Source of the DNA: Phenylobacterium sp. | Lineage (GTDB): Bacteria; Pseudomonadota; Alphaproteobacteria; Caulobacterales; Caulobacteraceae | Direction: 5' to 3' | DNA: 64,000 nt | Assembly (NCBI GenBank): GCA_004799545.1 | Contig: SSMU01000015.1 | Span: 1 to 64,000, forward strand | In this document: piece after piece, positions 10,634 through 19,534 of the stretch | Position numbering within the stretch: the first letter of the stretch is position 1 | Layout of the letters: each line of letters starts with the position of its first letter | The notes under the pieces: generated by a model | Database searches by the model: none | Told to the model about the DNA's origin: nothing | The model's input: the letters and a program-made list of their open reading frames with translations, nothing else | Program-made: the position numbers and the translations under genes

Positions 10634-11368
10634 ATGGCGCCTCTCGAAGTCCCCACCGATCTCGGGCCGATCTGGTTCTGGGGCGCGGACACCGGCCAGC
10701 CGGCCATCCTGCTGATCACCGGCCTGTTCGCCGAGCCCGGCCAATGGGAGCTGGACGTCAGCCTGCTGCCGCCGGGCTTCGACTACCTGCGCGCCCACCT
10801 GCCGGGCAACCACTGCCCCGCCATCGCCGAACTCTCCGTCGAGGCCCTCGGCCGAGCCTTCTCCCAGGCCATCGCGACGCGGTTCGAAGGCCGGCCGGTG
10901 CTGGTGGCGGGCTTCTCAGTGGGCGCCCTGGTGGCGCTCAGCGTGCGGGCGCCGAACGTCGGGCGCCTGTTCCTGGTGGAGCCCCCCTTGCGTACCCACG
11001 ACCTCTGGCCCGTCGTCGATTGGGCGTCGGGACCGCTGAGCGATGACCAGCGCACCCTGCTCTTCAACACCCTGGGCGTCGGCGCCGAGGGGCTGACGCA
11101 GCGTGACCACACCGGCCTTCTCGCGCGTCTCGACAAGCCGGCCGAGGTGATCCTGGGCGCCGTGCCGCTCCTGCCCCCGCGTCGGCTGGACGCCTTGCCG
11201 AGCCTGGTGGACGAGCCGAGCCGCGCCCTGCTGGCCACCCATCCCCTGATCCGGACCGCCGTCGTCGAAGGCGCCGGCCATAATGTCAGCGGCGACGCGG
11301 CGATGACCGTGCTGCGCGCCCTCATGGCCTCGGCCCGGCAGGCCTTCTTCGCCCCGGGCGGGCGCTGA
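10634..11368 (+). CDS. Alpha/beta hydrolase
   Basis: A 244-residue alpha/beta-hydrolase fold protein. The nucleophile elbow is GFSVGA with the catalytic Ser, and a likely catalytic His is in EGAGHNVSG near the C-terminus. An oxyanion-type LITGLFAEPGQWE segment is near the N-terminus. The substrate is unknown. It starts 1 bp after the potI stop and so is probably the fifth gene of the transporter operon, suggesting that it acts on an imported amide or ester (inference). It is convergent with the amidase. Confidence 0.8.
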   Translation: MAPLEVPTDLGPIWFWGADTGQPAILLITGLFAEPGQWELDVSLLPPGFDYLRAHLPGNHCPAIAELSVEALGRAFSQAIATRFEGRPVLVAGFSVGALVALSVRAPNVGRLFLVEPPLRTHDLWPVVDWASGPLSDDQRTLLFNTLGVGAEGLTQRDHTGLLARLDKPAEVILGAVPLLPPRRLDALPSLVDEPSRALLATHPLIRTAVVEGAGHNVSGDAAMTVLRALMASARQAFFAPGGR

Positions 11369-11371
11369 TCC

Positions 11372-12775
11372 TCAGAGCGGCGCCACGCGGTCGAACCAGG
11401 GCTTCGCCTGTTCGAGCTGGCCCGCCAGGCGATAGAGCAGCGCCTCCTCGCCCATCCGGCCGACGAACTGCATGCCGATCGGCAGGCCCGAGGCGCTCTG
11501 GCAAAGCGGCAGGGTGACCGCCGGCTGGCCGGTGTTGTTGAACGCCTGGGTGTTGGGCATGAAGGCGAACAGCCGCTCGGCGACCTGGCTGGGGTCCTCG
11601 AAGATCCAACCCACCGGGATCGCCGGGCTGCCGAGCGTCGACAGCAGCAGGACGTCGTAGCTGTCGAACAGGGTCGCCACGGTCCGGCTGAAGGCGTGCA
11701 GGCCGGCCAGCCCGCGCACATAGTCGGCGCCCTTCACCTGCTGGCCCCGGCGATAGGTGGCCATGGTGAAGGCCTCGATCTCGTCGTCGCCCACCGGCCG
11801 GCCGCGGCGCTCGGCCTCCGCGTCGAGGCTTGCGGCCACCGCGGCGGCGATCACCTGGCCCGCGGCGGCCTGCATGGCGAGGACGTCGCCGGGGACCTTC
11901 ACCTCCTCCACCGTGTGGCCGAGGCTTTCGCAGAGCCGGGCGGTCTCCAGCACCGCGTCGCGGCATTCCGGGTCGAGCGCCGGCGCCTGCATGGCCTCGG
12001 GGGTGAAGGCGATGCGCAGCCGATCGGGGGCGCGGCTCGCCTCCTCGGCGAACGGCCGCTCGGGCATGGGCAGGAAATAGGGGTCGCCCGGCTGCGGCAC
12101 GCAGGCGATGTCGAGCAGGGTGGCGCTGTCGCGCACCGAGCGGGTGACCGCATTGTGGACCGAGGCGCCCGCCCAGCCTTCGCCAAGCGGCGCGAACGAC
12201 ACCCGCCCGCGCGACGGCTTCATGCCCACTAGGCCGCAGCAGGCGGCGGGCGTGCGGATCGAGCCGCCGCCGTCGCTGGCGTGGGCCGCCGGCACGATCC
12301 CCGCCGCCACCGCCGAAGCCGCCCCGCCGGAGGAGCCGCCGGGCGTCCGACCAAGGTCCCACGGGTTGCGGCAGACGCCCAGGAACTCCGACTCCGTCAC
12401 CGGCCAGAGGCCGAACTCCGGCGTGTTGGTCTTGCCGAAGATGACCAGGCCGGCCGCCTTGTAGAGTCGGGTGAGCGCGCTGTCGGCGGGGGCCACGGCG
12501 TCGGCGAACAGCCGCGAGCCGCCGGTGGTGGGCGTCCCCTTCAGGCTGGCGCCGAGGTCCTTCAAGAGGAACGGCACGCCCGCCAGCGCGCCCGGCGCCA
12601 CGGGCTCTGCCCGGGCCCGTTCGGTGAGATCCTGGGTGACGGCGTTGATCTGCGGATTGACCTCGGCCATCCGTGCCACGGCCGCGTCCAAGAGTTCGCC
12701 GGCGCTGACCTCCCGCTGCGCCACGAGGGCCGCCAGCCCCACCGCGTCGTGCCGCCGATAGTCCTCGAACTGCAT
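11372..12775 (-). CDS. Amidase (amidase signature family)
   Basis: Hydrolyses a carboxamide; 467 residues, normal for the amidase-signature family. The catalytic Ser-Ser-Lys triad is recognisable: Lys in PFLLKDLG, cis-Ser in GGGSIRTPAA and the nucleophile Ser in the TPGGSSGGAASAVAAG signature. A 6-aminohexanoate-cyclic-dimer hydrolase or general aliphatic/aryl amidase role is possible; specificity cannot be read. Start at MQFEDYRRHD is supported by GGAAG 9 nt upstream, although the frame is open further. Confidence 0.88.
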   Translation of the reverse strand: MQFEDYRRHDAVGLAALVAQREVSAGELLDAAVARMAEVNPQINAVTQDLTERARAEPVAPGALAGVPFLLKDLGASLKGTPTTGGSRLFADAVAPADSALTRLYKAAGLVIFGKTNTPEFGLWPVTESEFLGVCRNPWDLGRTPGGSSGGAASAVAAGIVPAAHASDGGGSIRTPAACCGLVGMKPSRGRVSFAPLGEGWAGASVHNAVTRSVRDSATLLDIACVPQPGDPYFLPMPERPFAEEASRAPDRLRIAFTPEAMQAPALDPECRDAVLETARLCESLGHTVEEVKVPGDVLAMQAAAGQVIAAAVAASLDAEAERRGRPVGDDEIEAFTMATYRRGQQVKGADYVRGLAGLHAFSRTVATLFDSYDVLLLSTLGSPAIPVGWIFEDPSQVAERLFAFMPNTQAFNNTGQPAVTLPLCQSASGLPIGMQFVGRMGEEALLYRLAGQLEQAKPWFDRVAPL

Positions 12776-12886
12776 GGCCGCGCCCTTCCCCACCTGGCTT
12801 TGCGCCACGCAAGCACAGGCGGCCTCAGCCTCCAAGCCGCCCTTGCCAGCTTCGGGGCGATCACCGCATAAGCGGCGCAGCGGCAA

Positions 12887-12962
12887 GCCGGATTAGCTCA
12901 GCTGGTAGAGCAGCGGTTTTGTAAACCGAAGGTCGGGGGTTCGAGTCCCTCATCCGGCACCA
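12887..12962 (+). tRNA. tRNA-Thr (anticodon UGU)
   Basis: A 76-nt cloverleaf. Acceptor GCCGGAT pairs with ATCCGGC, D-arm TAGCTCAGCTGGTAGAGC, anticodon loop TTTGTAA with TGT, T-arm GGGTTCGAGTCCC, and encoded CCA. The outermost anticodon-stem pair is a G-A mismatch. It stands alone between the amidase and putA, both on the other strand. Confidence 0.96.
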
Positions 12963-12999
12963 CCGCCTCCATGCCCTCGCGAAACGCCGCCGCCCCGGG

Positions 13000-15900
13000 T
13001 CAGGGGTTGAGGTTGAGCAGGGCGGGATCGCCGCCCTGGGCCGCGATATTGACGCTGACTGCGCGCTCGACGGCGTAGCGTAGCAGGGCGTGCGGGCCGC
13101 CGGCCTTGGGGCCGGTGCCGGAGAGGCCCTCGCCGCCGAACGGCTGGACGCCCACGACCGCCCCGATCATCGAGCGGTTCACGTAGGCGTTGCCGGCCGG
13201 CACCGTGCGCTGCACCTCCTCGGCGAAGGCCTCGATCCGGCTGTGCACGCCGAGGGTGAGGCCATAGCCCGCCTCGACCAGCGGCCGGGCGGCCGCCTCC
13301 AGCTTGGCGGCGTCATAGCGGACGATATGCAGGATCGGCCCGAACACCTCCTTCTGCAGGAAGCCGGCCGAGGGGATCTCGGCCAGGACCGGGCCGAAGA
13401 AGTGGCCGCCGGTCGGCGCCTTGGCCTGGCGCAGCACCTTGGCCTCCTTGTTGAGACGCTTGAGGTGGGCCTCCAGCGCGCCGCGGGCGTCCTCGTCGAT
13501 CACCGGGCCGATGTCGGTGCGCGGGTCGGCCGGATCGCCGATCACCAGGGTGTCGAGCGCGCCGGTGAGGCCTTCGATCAAGAGGTCGGCGGTGTCGTGC
13601 GGCACGAACAGCATGCGCAGCGCCGAGCAGCGCTGGCCGGCCGAGCCGAAGGCCGAGGCCAGGACGTCGTCCAGCACCTGTTCGCGCAGCGCCGTGGTGT
13701 CGACGAACATGGCGTTCAGCCCGCCGGTCTCGGCGATGAACGGCACGATCGGGCCGTTGCGCGCGGCCAGCGTCCGGTTGATCGCCCAGGCGGTCTCCGT
13801 GCCGCCGGTGAAGGCGACGCCGGCGCAGGACGGGTGGGCCACCAGGGCCTGGCCGACGCTCGCCCCGTCGCCGGGCAGCAAGTGCAGAACCTCGGCCGAC
13901 AGGCCCGCGGCGTGGAACAGGCGCACCGCCGCCGCGGCGATCAACGGGGTCTGCTCGGCGGGCTTGGCGAGCACGGCGTTGCCGGCGGCGAGCGCGGCGG
14001 CGATCTGGCCGGTGAAGATGGCCAGCGGGAAGTTCCACGGGCTGATGCAGGCGAACACGCCGCGGCCGTGCAACGAGAGGCGGTTGGTCTCGCCGACCGG
14101 GCCCTTCAAGGTCTCGGGCGCGGCGAACTGGGTCTCGGCCAGGTGGGCGTAGTAGCGGCAGAAGTCGGCGGCCTCGCGCACCTCGGCCACGCCGTCGCTC
14201 AGGGTCTTGCCGGCCTCCCGCACGCAGATCGCCACCAGGCGGTCGCGGCTGGCCTCCAGGGCGTCGGCCATGGCCCTCAGGATCCGTGCGCGGCCCTCGC
14301 CGCCCAGGGCGTTCCAGGCCGGCTGGGCCTTGCGGGCGGCGGCGTAGGCGGCGTCGATCTCCGCCGGGCCAGTCGACCACGCCCGGCCGAGGGTGCGGCC
14401 AAGGTCGGAAGGCGAGACGCGGGCCTCGGCGGCCTTGGCCTTGCCGGCCTTGCCGCTGACGATCGGCCCGGCCTCCAGTGGCTCGCCGTCGAGGGCGGCG
14501 ATGGCCGCCGTCAGGGCGTCGCGGTCGTCCGGCGTCGAGAGGTCCATGCCTGTCGAGTTCTTGCGGCTCGGTCCATAGAGGTCGCGCGGCAGCGGGATCC
14601 GCGGGTGCGGCCCGGCGCCCGCCAGCTCCACCGCGGTGATCGGGTCGGAGACCACCTTCTCCACCGGAGTCCGCTCGTCCAGCAGGGCGTGGACGAAGGA
14701 GGTGTTGGCGCCGTTCTCCAAGAGCCGCCGGACCAGGTAGGGCAGCAGGTCCTCGTGGCTGCCGACGGGGGCGTAGACCCTCAGGGGGAAGTCGCCATAG
14801 CGGTCGTGGGCGCCGGCGTAGAGCGCCTCGCCCATGCCGTGCAGGCGCTGGAACTCGGGCGAAAGCCCCGCCTGCCGCGCCATCACGCGGACGGCGGCCA
14901 GGGTGTGGGCGTTGTGGGTGGCGAACTGGCCGTAGAGCGCCGGCGCGGCGGCCAGCAGGGCCCGGGCGCAGACCAGGTAGGAGAGGTCCGTCGCGGCCTT
15001 GGTGCTGTAGACCGGATAGCCGCCCAGGCCCGCCACCTGGGCGCGCTTGATCTCCGAATCCCAATAGGCGCCCTTCACCAGCCGGACCATCAGCCGGCGG
15101 CCGCTGGAGCGCGCGATCCCGGCCACCGCCTCGATCACCTGCGGCCCGCGCTTCTGGTAGGCCTGGACCGCGAGGCCGAGGCCGCGCCAGTCGCCGAGCG
15201 ACGGCTCCTGCGCCAGCCGGTCGAGCAGCTCCAGCGAGATCACCAGCCGGTCGGCCTCCTCGGCGTCGAGGGTCAGGTTGATGTCGGCGCGGGCGGCGAG
15301 TTCGGCCAGCCGCAGGATTCGCGGATAGAGCTCGTCCCAGACCCGCTCGGCCTGGCGCGCCTCGTAGCGCGGCGACAGCGCCGAGAGCTTCACCGAGACG
15401 CCGTGGCCCATCTCTGGACCCCCGGAAGCTTTTGGGCCGCCGGACCGCTGGCCCACCACGGCGATCGCCGCGGCATAGGCGGCCTCGTAGCGCTCAGCGT
15501 CGGCGATGGTCCGCGCCCCCTCGCCCAGCATGTCGAAGGAGCAGACGAAGCCGTCCTGGTCGGCGCGCTTCAGGGCCTGGCCGATGGTGGCGCCCAGCAC
15601 GAACTGCTCGCCCATGATCCGCACCGCCGCGCCCACCGCGTGGCGGATCACCGGCTCGCCCAGCCGGCCGGCCAGCCGGCGGATGAAGCCCGGCAGGTCG
15701 GCCTTGGCCTCCTCGTCCGGGTCGATGATCTTGCCGGTCAGCATCAGGCTCCAGGTCGAGGCGTTGACCAGCAGGCTGTCGGAGCGGCCGGCGTGGCTCG
15801 CCCAGTCGGCCGATGCGACCTTCTCGGCGATCAGCCGGTCGCGGGTGTCCTCGTCCGGCGTGCGCAGCAGGGCCTCGGCCAGGCACATCAGCGCCAGGCC

Positions 15901-16107
15901 CTCGCGGGTCGACAGGCTGAACTCCTGCAGGAAGCTCTCCACCACCCCCTGCTTGCGGGCGCTGCGGCGCGCGGCGCGCACCAGGGCCTCGGCCTCGGCG
16001 CGGACGGCGGCGCGGTCGTCGGGGCTCAGCGGCTGGGCGGCGACAGCGGCGGCGATGGCCGTCCGCTCATCGATGAATTTCGCCCGATCCAGATGGTCGA
16101 AGGCCAT
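13000..16107 (-). CDS. putA: Bifunctional proline dehydrogenase / pyrroline-5-carboxylate dehydrogenase
   Basis: Oxidises proline to glutamate in two steps at the membrane surface, FAD-dependent and then NAD-dependent. It has about 1035 residues. The proline dehydrogenase barrel contains LTLDAEEADRL, MVRLVKGAYWDSEIK and the FAD-site YATHNAHT-type motif (FATHNAHTLAAV). The aldehyde dehydrogenase half has ISPWNFPLAIFTGQ, the Glu motif AETGGLNAM and the catalytic Cys in SAGQRCSALR. The N-terminal ribbon-helix-helix DNA-binding domain of E. coli PutA is absent, so this is a non-regulatory PutA, consistent with a dedicated divergent Lrp-type regulator. Start at MAFDHLDRAKF with GAGG upstream. Confidence 0.95.
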   Translation of the reverse strand: MAFDHLDRAKFIDERTAIAAAVAAQPLSPDDRAAVRAEAEALVRAARRSARKQGVVESFLQEFSLSTREGLALMCLAEALLRTPDEDTRDRLIAEKVASADWASHAGRSDSLLVNASTWSLMLTGKIIDPDEEAKADLPGFIRRLAGRLGEPVIRHAVGAAVRIMGEQFVLGATIGQALKRADQDGFVCSFDMLGEGARTIADAERYEAAYAAAIAVVGQRSGGPKASGGPEMGHGVSVKLSALSPRYEARQAERVWDELYPRILRLAELAARADINLTLDAEEADRLVISLELLDRLAQEPSLGDWRGLGLAVQAYQKRGPQVIEAVAGIARSSGRRLMVRLVKGAYWDSEIKRAQVAGLGGYPVYSTKAATDLSYLVCARALLAAAPALYGQFATHNAHTLAAVRVMARQAGLSPEFQRLHGMGEALYAGAHDRYGDFPLRVYAPVGSHEDLLPYLVRRLLENGANTSFVHALLDERTPVEKVVSDPITAVELAGAGPHPRIPLPRDLYGPSRKNSTGMDLSTPDDRDALTAAIAALDGEPLEAGPIVSGKAGKAKAAEARVSPSDLGRTLGRAWSTGPAEIDAAYAAARKAQPAWNALGGEGRARILRAMADALEASRDRLVAICVREAGKTLSDGVAEVREAADFCRYYAHLAETQFAAPETLKGPVGETNRLSLHGRGVFACISPWNFPLAIFTGQIAAALAAGNAVLAKPAEQTPLIAAAAVRLFHAAGLSAEVLHLLPGDGASVGQALVAHPSCAGVAFTGGTETAWAINRTLAARNGPIVPFIAETGGLNAMFVDTTALREQVLDDVLASAFGSAGQRCSALRMLFVPHDTADLLIEGLTGALDTLVIGDPADPRTDIGPVIDEDARGALEAHLKRLNKEAKVLRQAKAPTGGHFFGPVLAEIPSAGFLQKEVFGPILHIVRYDAAKLEAAARPLVEAGYGLTLGVHSRIEAFAEEVQRTVPAGNAYVNRSMIGAVVGVQPFGGEGLSGTGPKAGGPHALLRYAVERAVSVNIAAQGGDPALLNLNP

Positions 16108-16218
16108 GTCCCGCCGCCTCATTGAGTCTCGCAAGTATCTGGGATTACCCACTCCAGGACCGGATGTGCTACGCATTTTGGCGTGATTTGACGGATCATT
16201 TCGGATTGAGGGCGCTCC

Positions 16219-16689
16219 ATGTCGGAGGATTTTCGGATCGACGACACCGACCGGCGGCTGCTCCGCGTGCTGCAGCAGGACGGCCGGATCAGCAACCAGG
16301 ACCTCGCCCAGCGCTGCCATCTGTCGCCCTCGGCCTGCTCGGACCGGGTCCGGCGCCTGCGGGAGCGGGGGATCATCGTGGGCTACGCCGCGGTGCTCGA
16401 TCCGCTGAAGGTCGGCCGGGCGCTGCTGATCTTCGTCGAGGTGGTGCTCGACCTCACCACCGCCGAGGCCTTCGAAGCCTTCGCCGCGGAGGCCCGGCGG
16501 ACGCCGGACGTGCTCGAGTGCCACATGGTGGCCGGCGGGTTCGACTACCTGATCAAGGCCCGGGTCCGCGACATGGCCGCCTATCGCGAGTTCCTCGGCA
16601 ACGTCCTGGTCAACATGCCGGGCGTGCGGGAGACCCGAACCTACGCCGTGCTCGAGGAGATCAAGAGCACCACCCTGCTGCCGGTCTGA
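16219..16689 (+). CDS. putR: Lrp/AsnC family transcriptional regulator, probable proline-responsive activator of putA
   Basis: A 156-residue Lrp-type regulator. The N-terminal HTH (IDDTDRRLLRVLQQDGRISNQDLAQRCHLS..., residues about 8-50) is followed by a RAM ligand-binding domain (GGFDYLIKARVRDMAAYREF). It is divergent from putA across about 110 bp, the typical arrangement for a PutR that senses proline and activates putA. Function is inferred from family plus position. Confidence 0.85.
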   Translation: MSEDFRIDDTDRRLLRVLQQDGRISNQDLAQRCHLSPSACSDRVRRLRERGIIVGYAAVLDPLKVGRALLIFVEVVLDLTTAEAFEAFAAEARRTPDVLECHMVAGGFDYLIKARVRDMAAYREFLGNVLVNMPGVRETRTYAVLEEIKSTTLLPV

Positions 16690-16722
16690 CGCCGGAGCCG
16701 CGCCCCGTCCTCAGCGCGGCCG

Positions 16723-17568
16723 TCATGCAAGCCCTGGCGGTTCTGGAGTGGCGCCTGCCGGTCTGCGCAGCCGGGGCGTCAACAGGATCAGGACGACCAT
16801 CGCAAGGGCGATCACCCCGGTCGCCAGGAAGCGGCCGAACTCCAGACCGCCCAGCGCGTGCGGCTTGGTCAAGGTGTCGCCGAGCGTGGCGCCGAGCGGG
16901 CGCGTCAGCACATAGGCGGCCCAGAACAGCACCGCCTGCGGCGCCCACTTCATCAGGTGCAGGGCGGCGACGACGCCGATCAGGACGGCGAACACCGCCG
17001 CCGCCAGCTCGAACCCCCAGGCGTCCCAGCCGCCCGCCGGCCCCTGGGCCACCCTGCCCATCAGGTCCGGGAGGGTCTCGGAGGAGAAGTCGCCAAGCGC
17101 GGTGCCGAGCGTGTTGGAGACCAGGATGGTCACCCAATAGAACACCTCGTCTGTGCGGGTGGTGATGCGGTCTGCGGCGATCCTGCCGGTGGTCAGCTTC
17201 CACGCCACCAGCACCGCGATCACCAGCGCCAAGAGCCCGGCGGAGGACAGCACATAGCCCGCACGCAGGGTGCGGTCGATGAAGTCCGAGGTGGTGGTGC
17301 CGACCGTGGTGGTGGCCACCACCACAAGCCAGTAGGTCAGCGGCTGATAGCGCTTCGAGGCCACCTGCCAGGTCATGGTGACGGCGAAGAAGGCCAGGAA
17401 GATCAGGGTGGCCACCAGGTAGCCGAGCTTCAGGGTCATGGACAGGGCGTCGCCGCCCGTCTCGCCCACCGTGGTGGCGCAGATCTTCACCACCCAGAAC
17501 ATCAGGATGGCGGGCGGCGCCTTGCTGAGCGCCTCGTGCGCCAGACGGAGCTGGGCGGTCTCGGTCAT
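16723..17568 (-). CDS. DUF347-repeat membrane protein (COG4705 type)
   Basis: A 281-residue inner-membrane protein with about eight helices. It contains four copies of a short motif at helix ends: TTVGETGGD, TTVGTTTSD, NTLGTALGD and RPLGATLGD. This fits the DUF347 repeat family, which was probably built by duplication of a two-helix unit. Function is not established. Start at MTETAQLRLAHEAL with GAGG upstream; the frame continues further but would overlap the divergent outer-membrane gene. Confidence 0.8.
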   Translation of the reverse strand: MTETAQLRLAHEALSKAPPAILMFWVVKICATTVGETGGDALSMTLKLGYLVATLIFLAFFAVTMTWQVASKRYQPLTYWLVVVATTTVGTTTSDFIDRTLRAGYVLSSAGLLALVIAVLVAWKLTTGRIAADRITTRTDEVFYWVTILVSNTLGTALGDFSSETLPDLMGRVAQGPAGGWDAWGFELAAAVFAVLIGVVAALHLMKWAPQAVLFWAAYVLTRPLGATLGDTLTKPHALGGLEFGRFLATGVIALAMVVLILLTPRLRRPAGATPEPPGLA

Positions 17569-17609
17569 CTGGCAGGCCTCACACCGGCGCCTCGGCGCGA
17601 GGGACTCGA

Positions 17610-18425
17610 GTGCGCACCATGAAACATGGTCTACAGAACTCGGATTGGCGCGCAATGGCAGCGTGGGGAACCGTGGGTTCGACGGTCAGAGTCATCGTTC
17701 TCGGCGCGACGTGCGCGGTGTTGCTGGCGCGACCCGCCATCGCCGGCCCGCCCTATCTGACCGACGATCCCCAGCCGACCGACGAGGGGCATTGGGAGGT
17801 CTACAACTTCGCCAACGGGTCCCACGACCGGAGCGGACTGGACGGTGAGGCGGGCCTCGATCTCAACTATGGCAGCGCGAAGGATCTGCAGCTCACCGCC
17901 GTCCTGCCGCTCGCCTACGACAACCAGAACGGCTTCTCCACCAAGGGATTGCGGGCCGGCTCCGGCGTTGTCGAACTGGCGGCGAAGTACAAGATCGTCC
18001 ACGCTGACGACGACGGCTGGCGCCCCGACGTGAGCGTCTTCCCGCGCCTCTTCGCACCCACGGACCATCGCTATGGGACCGGCCATGTCGGCCTGCTGCT
18101 GCCGGTCTGGGCGGAAAAGGATGTTGGCCCCTGGCAGGTGTTCGGCGGCGGCGGCTACCAGATCAATCCTGGGGCGGACCAGCGCAACTTCTGGCAAGGC
18201 GGGATCGCCCTGAACCGCATCGTCAGCAAGCGGTTGCAACTCGGCGCGGAGGTGTTCGGACAGAGCCGCGACGCCGTGGATGGACCCGGCTACGCCGCCG
18301 TGAACTTCGCCGCCACCGTCAAGCTTGTGGAGCACTGGTCGCTGCTCGCGTCCGCCGGCCCGACGTGGGCGCAAGGCGGCGCGCACGGGCAGCTGTTCTA
18401 TCTGTCCCTGAAGGCGGACTACTGA
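17610..18425 (+). CDS. Putative outer-membrane beta-barrel protein (transporter-like)
   Basis: A 271-residue exported protein. A hydrophobic signal (VIVLGATCAVLLARPAIA) ends with a probable cleavage before GPPYLTDDPQPTDEGHWE, a mature N-terminus often seen in the phenol-degradation MetA-like/outer-membrane transporter group. The rest is alternating aromatic/polar strands and ends KADY, suiting an outer-membrane barrel. The GTG at 17610 has GAGGGA upstream; the ATG at 17619 is an alternative. No specific substrate can be proposed. Confidence 0.65.
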   Translation: MRTMKHGLQNSDWRAMAAWGTVGSTVRVIVLGATCAVLLARPAIAGPPYLTDDPQPTDEGHWEVYNFANGSHDRSGLDGEAGLDLNYGSAKDLQLTAVLPLAYDNQNGFSTKGLRAGSGVVELAAKYKIVHADDDGWRPDVSVFPRLFAPTDHRYGTGHVGLLLPVWAEKDVGPWQVFGGGGYQINPGADQRNFWQGGIALNRIVSKRLQLGAEVFGQSRDAVDGPGYAAVNFAATVKLVEHWSLLASAGPTWAQGGAHGQLFYLSLKADY

Positions 18426-18477
18426 TCCGCGCCAGGACCTAGCCCACCGGCCGGCATCCGTGCGAACAGGTCGGCCG

Positions 18478-18930
18478 ATGCGCATCTTCATCGACGCCGA
18501 CGCCTGTCCGGTGAAGGACGAGGTCTACAAGGTGGCCGCCCGCTACGGGCTGAAGACTTTCGTGGTCTCCAACGGCTTCATCCGCACGCCCCTGACGCCC
18601 ACCATCGAGTTCGTCATGGTCGACGCCGGCCCGGACATCGCCGACGACTGGATCGCGGACGCGGCCGAGCCCGGCGACATCGTGGTCACCAACGACATCC
18701 CGCTGGCCGACCGGGCGCTGAAGAAGGACGCCTGCGCCATCGCCCCCAACGGCCGGCTGTTCACCGCCGACAGCATCGGCCAGGCCCTGGCCGGCCGGGC
18801 GATCTCCGAGCACATCCGCTCCACCGGCGAGATCACCGGCGGGCCCAAGCCCTTCGAGCGCGCCGACCGCTCGCGCTTCCTGCAGGCCCTGGACGAGGCG
18901 GTGAACCGCGAGCGGCGCAAGCGCCGCTAG
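18478..18930 (+). CDS. YaiI/YqxD family protein (UPF0178)
   Basis: A 150-residue protein with the family N-terminal signature MRIFIDADACPVKDEV and the acidic VVTNDIPLADRAL motif, resembling PIN/NYN-like nuclease folds. The biochemical function of this family is unestablished. The ATG at 18478 is preferred (AGG 8 nt upstream) over an in-frame ATG 18 bp earlier. The 3' end overlaps the convergent membrane-protein gene by 4 bp. Confidence 0.88.
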   Translation: MRIFIDADACPVKDEVYKVAARYGLKTFVVSNGFIRTPLTPTIEFVMVDAGPDIADDWIADAAEPGDIVVTNDIPLADRALKKDACAIAPNGRLFTADSIGQALAGRAISEHIRSTGEITGGPKPFERADRSRFLQALDEAVNRERRKRR

Positions 18931-19394
18931 CTCTGGGCGCGCCGCTCCAGCAGGGCGAAGCGCAGCAGGGCGAAGGCGAGGCCGGCGCTGAGCACGCCGT
19001 GCAGCGCGGCGAACGCGCTGAGCGGCCTGAACAGCGAGGCGATGAAGATCGCTAGCGCCGCGGTCATGGCGGCCCAGAAGCCGGTCTCGAACGCCACCCG
19101 GCGATGCTCGCGGGTGACCTCGTCGTTGAGGATCTCGCGCACCTCGCGCGACCAGCCGAAGCCGCCGCTGCGGGCCAGGAAGACCATCATCAGCACCGCG
19201 AAGATCGCGTAGCTGCTGACGTTGACGTGGTTGGTGGCGTGGACGACGTCGAGGTCCTTGGGCGTGATCCGGAAGAAGCTGGTCTGCCAGAACAGGAAGA
19301 CGGCGCCCTGGAAGAAGGCCAGCCCAGTACGGCGGCGCTGCAGCCGTTCGATCAGCTCGGCGGAGGGCGGGCTCGAGCCCTGTGGATCAGGCAT
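18927..19394 (-). CDS. Unrecognised four-helix membrane protein under a palindromic operator
   Basis: A 155-residue protein. A charged N-terminus (LIERLQRRRTGLAFFQG) precedes four predicted helices in pairs, separated by a charged loop (REVREILNDEVTREHRRVAFETGFW). The loop is reminiscent of DUF2178-like proteins, which often lie beside small HTH regulators, but no such regulator is next to it here. I cannot name a function. Its upstream region carries two tandem palindromes overlapping a likely promoter, suggesting tight repression. Confidence 0.65.
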   Translation of the reverse strand: MPDPQGSSPPSAELIERLQRRRTGLAFFQGAVFLFWQTSFFRITPKDLDVVHATNHVNVSSYAIFAVLMMVFLARSGGFGWSREVREILNDEVTREHRRVAFETGFWAAMTAALAIFIASLFRPLSAFAALHGVLSAGLAFALLRFALLERRAQS

Positions 19395-19414
19395 GGAAGT
19401 CAGCTCGCTGTTTA

Positions 19415-19446
19415 GTCACCTATAGGTGACATGTAACCTATAGGTT
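19415..19446. promoter_or_regulatory. Two tandem palindromes sharing ACCTATAGGT (probable operator)
   Basis: GTCACCTATAGGTGAC is a perfect 16-bp palindrome, and 18 bp away (centre to centre) AACCTATAGGTT is a perfect 12-bp palindrome. Both share the core ACCTATAGGT. They lie 21-52 bp upstream of the four-helix membrane protein and 89-120 bp upstream of the cytochrome c start. This is the typical form of a dimeric repressor operator pair. The cognate regulator is not apparent in the window. Confidence 0.7.
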
Positions 19447-19459
19447 TCACGCCGGTCAA
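19431..19459 (-). promoter_or_regulatory. Candidate promoter of the four-helix membrane protein
   Basis: On the minus strand TTGACC is followed after 17 bp by TTACAT. The -35 element is good and the -10 element is weak. The second palindrome falls in the spacer and -10, and the first covers the expected start point, which is where a repressor would block initiation. Confidence 0.35.
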
Positions 19460-19534
19460 GGCGGCTTGCATCGCAGGCGTCCTGCGCTAGCTTGCCGCAC
19501 CTTTTTTCCAAGCCCTCCAAAGGAGAGACACCGG

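Noticed and set aside
13090..16125. Open frame of 1011 codons antisense to putA
   Set aside because: It is a GC-rich shadow of the putA coding strand: low-complexity Arg/Gly/Ala/Val composition, no domain resemblance, and putA itself is unambiguous.
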